Part shown: one piece after another, positions 6,003-7,504 of the stretch | Layout of the letters: every line of letters begins with the position of its first letter | Position numbering within the stretch: position 1 is the first letter of the stretch | Assembly (NCBI GenBank): GCA_027012915.1 | Contig: JALUYN010000585.1 | Span: 1-7,504 of the forward strand | Direction: 5' to 3' | Length of the DNA stretch: 7,504 bases | DNA from: Cellvibrionaceae bacterium | Lineage (GTDB): Bacteria > Pseudomonadota > Gammaproteobacteria > Pseudomonadales > Cellvibrionaceae | Notes under the pieces: generated by a model | Told to the model about the DNA's origin: nothing | The model's input: the letters and a program-made list of their open reading frames with translations, nothing else | Database searches by the model: none | Position numbers and translations under genes: made by a program

Positions 6003-6692
6003 ATGCCAGATAGCGGAAAAGTTGCTGTTCGAGATTTAGGTTTGCAACCCTATAGACCGGTGTGGCGGGCTATGGCCAATTACACTGACCGGCGTGGTGA
6101 GGGCAGTCCCGATCAATTGTGGGTGGTTCAGCACCCCAAAGTGTTTACCCAGGGGCAGGCGGGCAAAGCAGAGCATGTCTTGATGCCAGGTGATATTCCC
6201 GTGGTCCAAGTGGATCGCGGCGGACAAGTTACCTATCACGGGCCTGGCCAATTGGTGATATACCCGTTGATTGATCTGCGTCGACTGGGCATGGGGGTTC
6301 GGGAACTCGTTACACATACCGAAAATGCCATCGTTGATACGTTGAAAGATTTGGCATTAGACGCCTATCCGAAGCCGGATGCTCCGGGTGTGTACATTAA
6401 TGATGATAAAATAGCCTCTTTGGGTTTCAGGATTCGCAAGGGCAAGAGCTTTCATGGCCTGAGCCTTAATGTGGCGATGGACCTGGAGCCGTTTTTGCGC
6501 ATAAATCCCTGCGGCTATAACAATTTGAAGATGATTCAGACGTCGGACGTCAGTGAAGACCCAAGGGCGTCCGATGTGCTGGCCATGGCGGACCTGCTGG
6601 TGCCCAAATTAGCGAATGAGTTGGGATTCTCTGGAGTCAATTATCTGCCGGAGCCCACGCAAATACTGTCTGAATACGCCGATGAACAATGA
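6003..6692 (+). CDS. lipB: Octanoyltransferase LipB (lipoyl(octanoyl) transferase)
   Basis: LipB transfers octanoate from acyl carrier protein to the lipoyl-domain lysine of pyruvate and 2-oxoglutarate dehydrogenases and of the glycine cleavage H protein, the first step of endogenous lipoate synthesis in the cytoplasm. The product is 229 residues (E. coli 213). It shows the substrate-binding block [15 protein letters not shown] (71-85), the catalytic lysine K136 in [12 protein letters not shown] with SFHGLSLNV following (149-157), and the catalytic cysteine C170 in RINPCGY. These correspond to K135 and C169 of the E. coli enzyme. ATG 6003 lies only 3 nt after the ybeD stop with no clear Shine-Dalgarno sequence, so initiation probably depends on coupling to ybeD translation. 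The C-terminal 15 or so residues beyond GVNYLPEP look variable and non-essential. Confidence 0.97.
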   Translation: MPDSGKVAVRDLGLQPYRPVWRAMANYTDRRGEGSPDQLWVVQHPKVFTQGQAGKAEHVLMPGDIPVVQVDRGGQVTYHGPGQLVIYPLIDLRRLGMGVRELVTHTENAIVDTLKDLALDAYPKPDAPGVYINDDKIASLGFRIRKGKSFHGLSLNVAMDLEPFLRINPCGYNNLKMIQTSDVSEDPRASDVLAMADLLVPKLANELGFSGVNYLPEPTQILSEYADEQ

Positions 6693-6701
6693 GATGTAGC
6701 T

Positions 6702-7504
6702 ATGACTAATATCACCGGAAACGACCCCGTCAAACGCACTCGCCGCATTAAGGCGGGCGAGAAGTTGCGTGACAGCGATAAGGTGGAACGGATTCCGGTC
6801 AAGGTCATCCCCACTCAGGAGATCCAGCGCAAACCCGACTGGATTAGAGTGCGCATGCCTGCCTCGCCCGAGGTAGATCGCATCAAGAAAATCTTGCGTA
6901 AGAACAGTCTGGCAACCGTATGTGAAGAGGCCTCGTGCCCCAACCTGGGGGAGTGCTTCAGTGGCGGCACAGCGACCTTCATGATCATGGGCGAGATTTG
7001 TACCCGACGCTGCCCGTTCTGCGATGTTGGCCACGGCAAGCCGCTGCCGCTGGATCCGAAGGAGCCCCGACAGTTGGCTCAAGCCATTGCTGAAATGCGC
7101 CTGCGCTATGTCGTGATTACCTCCGTAGACCGCGATGACCTGCGCGACGGCGGTGCCCAGCACTTTGCCGACTGTATTCGCGAGTCGCGAGCCTTGTCTC
7201 CCAACCTGGAAGTGGAGATCCTTACACCGGATTTTCGCGGTCGTATGGATGTAGCGCTGGATATTCTGGAGCAGGAAGCCCCGGACGTATTCAATCACAA
7301 TTTGGAAACCGTGCCGCGTTTGTACCGCCAGTCTCGCCCGGGGGCCAACTACAAGTGGTCTTTGAAGCTGTTGCAGGAATACAAGAAGCGCCGGCCAGAC
7401 GTGCTGACCAAGTCAGGCCTGATGGTTGGCCTGGGTGAGAAGAAAGAAGAGATTTTTGATGTGCTCAAGGATATGCGCGAGCACGATATCGATATGTTGA
7501 CCAT
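6702..7504 (+). CDS. lipA: Lipoyl synthase LipA, radical SAM enzyme (3' partial)
   Basis: LipA inserts two sulfur atoms into the protein-bound octanoyl group to make lipoyl cofactor, using S-adenosylmethionine and two [4Fe-4S] clusters. The frame is open to the end of the window, with 267 full codons; family members are about 320-330 residues, so roughly 55-65 are missing. The auxiliary cluster motif CX4CX5C is at C74, C79 and C85 in [13 protein letters not shown]. The radical SAM motif CX3CX2C is at C100, C104 and C107 in ICTRRCPFC. Further family blocks are [15 protein letters not shown] (about 129-143), [14 protein letters not shown] and [15 protein letters not shown] 6702 follows lipB by 9 nt, with only a short GAG (6691-6693) as ribosome binding site, again suggesting coupling. 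The order lipB-lipA without the ybeF gene found between them in E. coli fits Pseudomonas-like bacteria. Confidence 0.97.
   Translation, partial: MTNITGNDPVKRTRRIKAGEKLRDSDKVERIPVKVIPTQEIQRKPDWIRVRMPASPEVDRIKKILRKNSLATVCEEASCPNLGECFSGGTATFMIMGEICTRRCPFCDVGHGKPLPLDPKEPRQLAQAIAEMRLRYVVITSVDRDDLRDGGAQHFADCIRESRALSPNLEVEILTPDFRGRMDVALDILEQEAPDVFNHNLETVPRLYRQSRPGANYKWSLKLLQEYKKRRPDVLTKSGLMVGLGEKKEEIFDVLKDMREHDIDMLT

Noticed and set aside
6609..7298. A 229-codon open frame on the minus strand across the end of lipB and most of lipA
   Set aside because: It lies opposite two unmistakable conserved enzymes, resembles no family I recognise, and fits the antisense shadow of GC-biased codon use.

Overview
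The window is a stretch of gammaproteobacterial core chromosome. It carries eight co-oriented plus-strand genes in the order mrdA (PBP2, 5' end cut off by the window), rodA, mltB/sltB1, rlpA, dacA/dacC, ybeD, lipB and lipA (3' end cut off). This order, with rodA followed by a MltB-family transglycosylase, RlpA and a PBP5-type carboxypeptidase, then YbeD, LipB and LipA, is the arrangement known from Pseudomonas and relatives. The host is therefore probably a Pseudomonadales/Cellvibrionales/Oceanospirillales-type bacterium. That is an inference from gene order and protein style; the species cannot be named. Base composition looks even across the window and there is no tRNA, rRNA, IS element, CRISPR array or sign of recent transfer.

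Positions 2-5600 hold the cell-elongation block. PBP2 (transpeptidase) and RodA (SEDS glycosyltransferase) form the synthase pair of the rod complex. MltB and RlpA are predicted to cut glycan strands, RlpA specifically strands stripped of peptides. DacA trims the terminal D-Ala from pentapeptides. One cluster thus supplies strand polymerisation, cross-linking, cross-link control and strand cleavage. Gaps between these genes are 10, 39, 27 and 66 nt, which fits one transcript. Two of the gaps contain stem-loops.

Positions 5601-5714 are the only real regulatory break. They hold a GC-rich hairpin resembling a weak terminator, followed by a perfect TATAAT box about 36 nt before the ybeD start. 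This suggests that ybeD-lipB-lipA can be transcribed separately. Positions 5715-7504 are the lipoate block: LipB moves octanoyl from acyl carrier protein to lipoyl domains, LipA inserts two sulfurs, and YbeD is a small conserved protein long associated with lipB.

I found no previously undescribed system. The points worth a second look are the intergenic stem-loops, the terminator/promoter switch, a lipobox-like motif in the DacA signal peptide, and a MltB without the lipoprotein signal of the E. coli enzyme.
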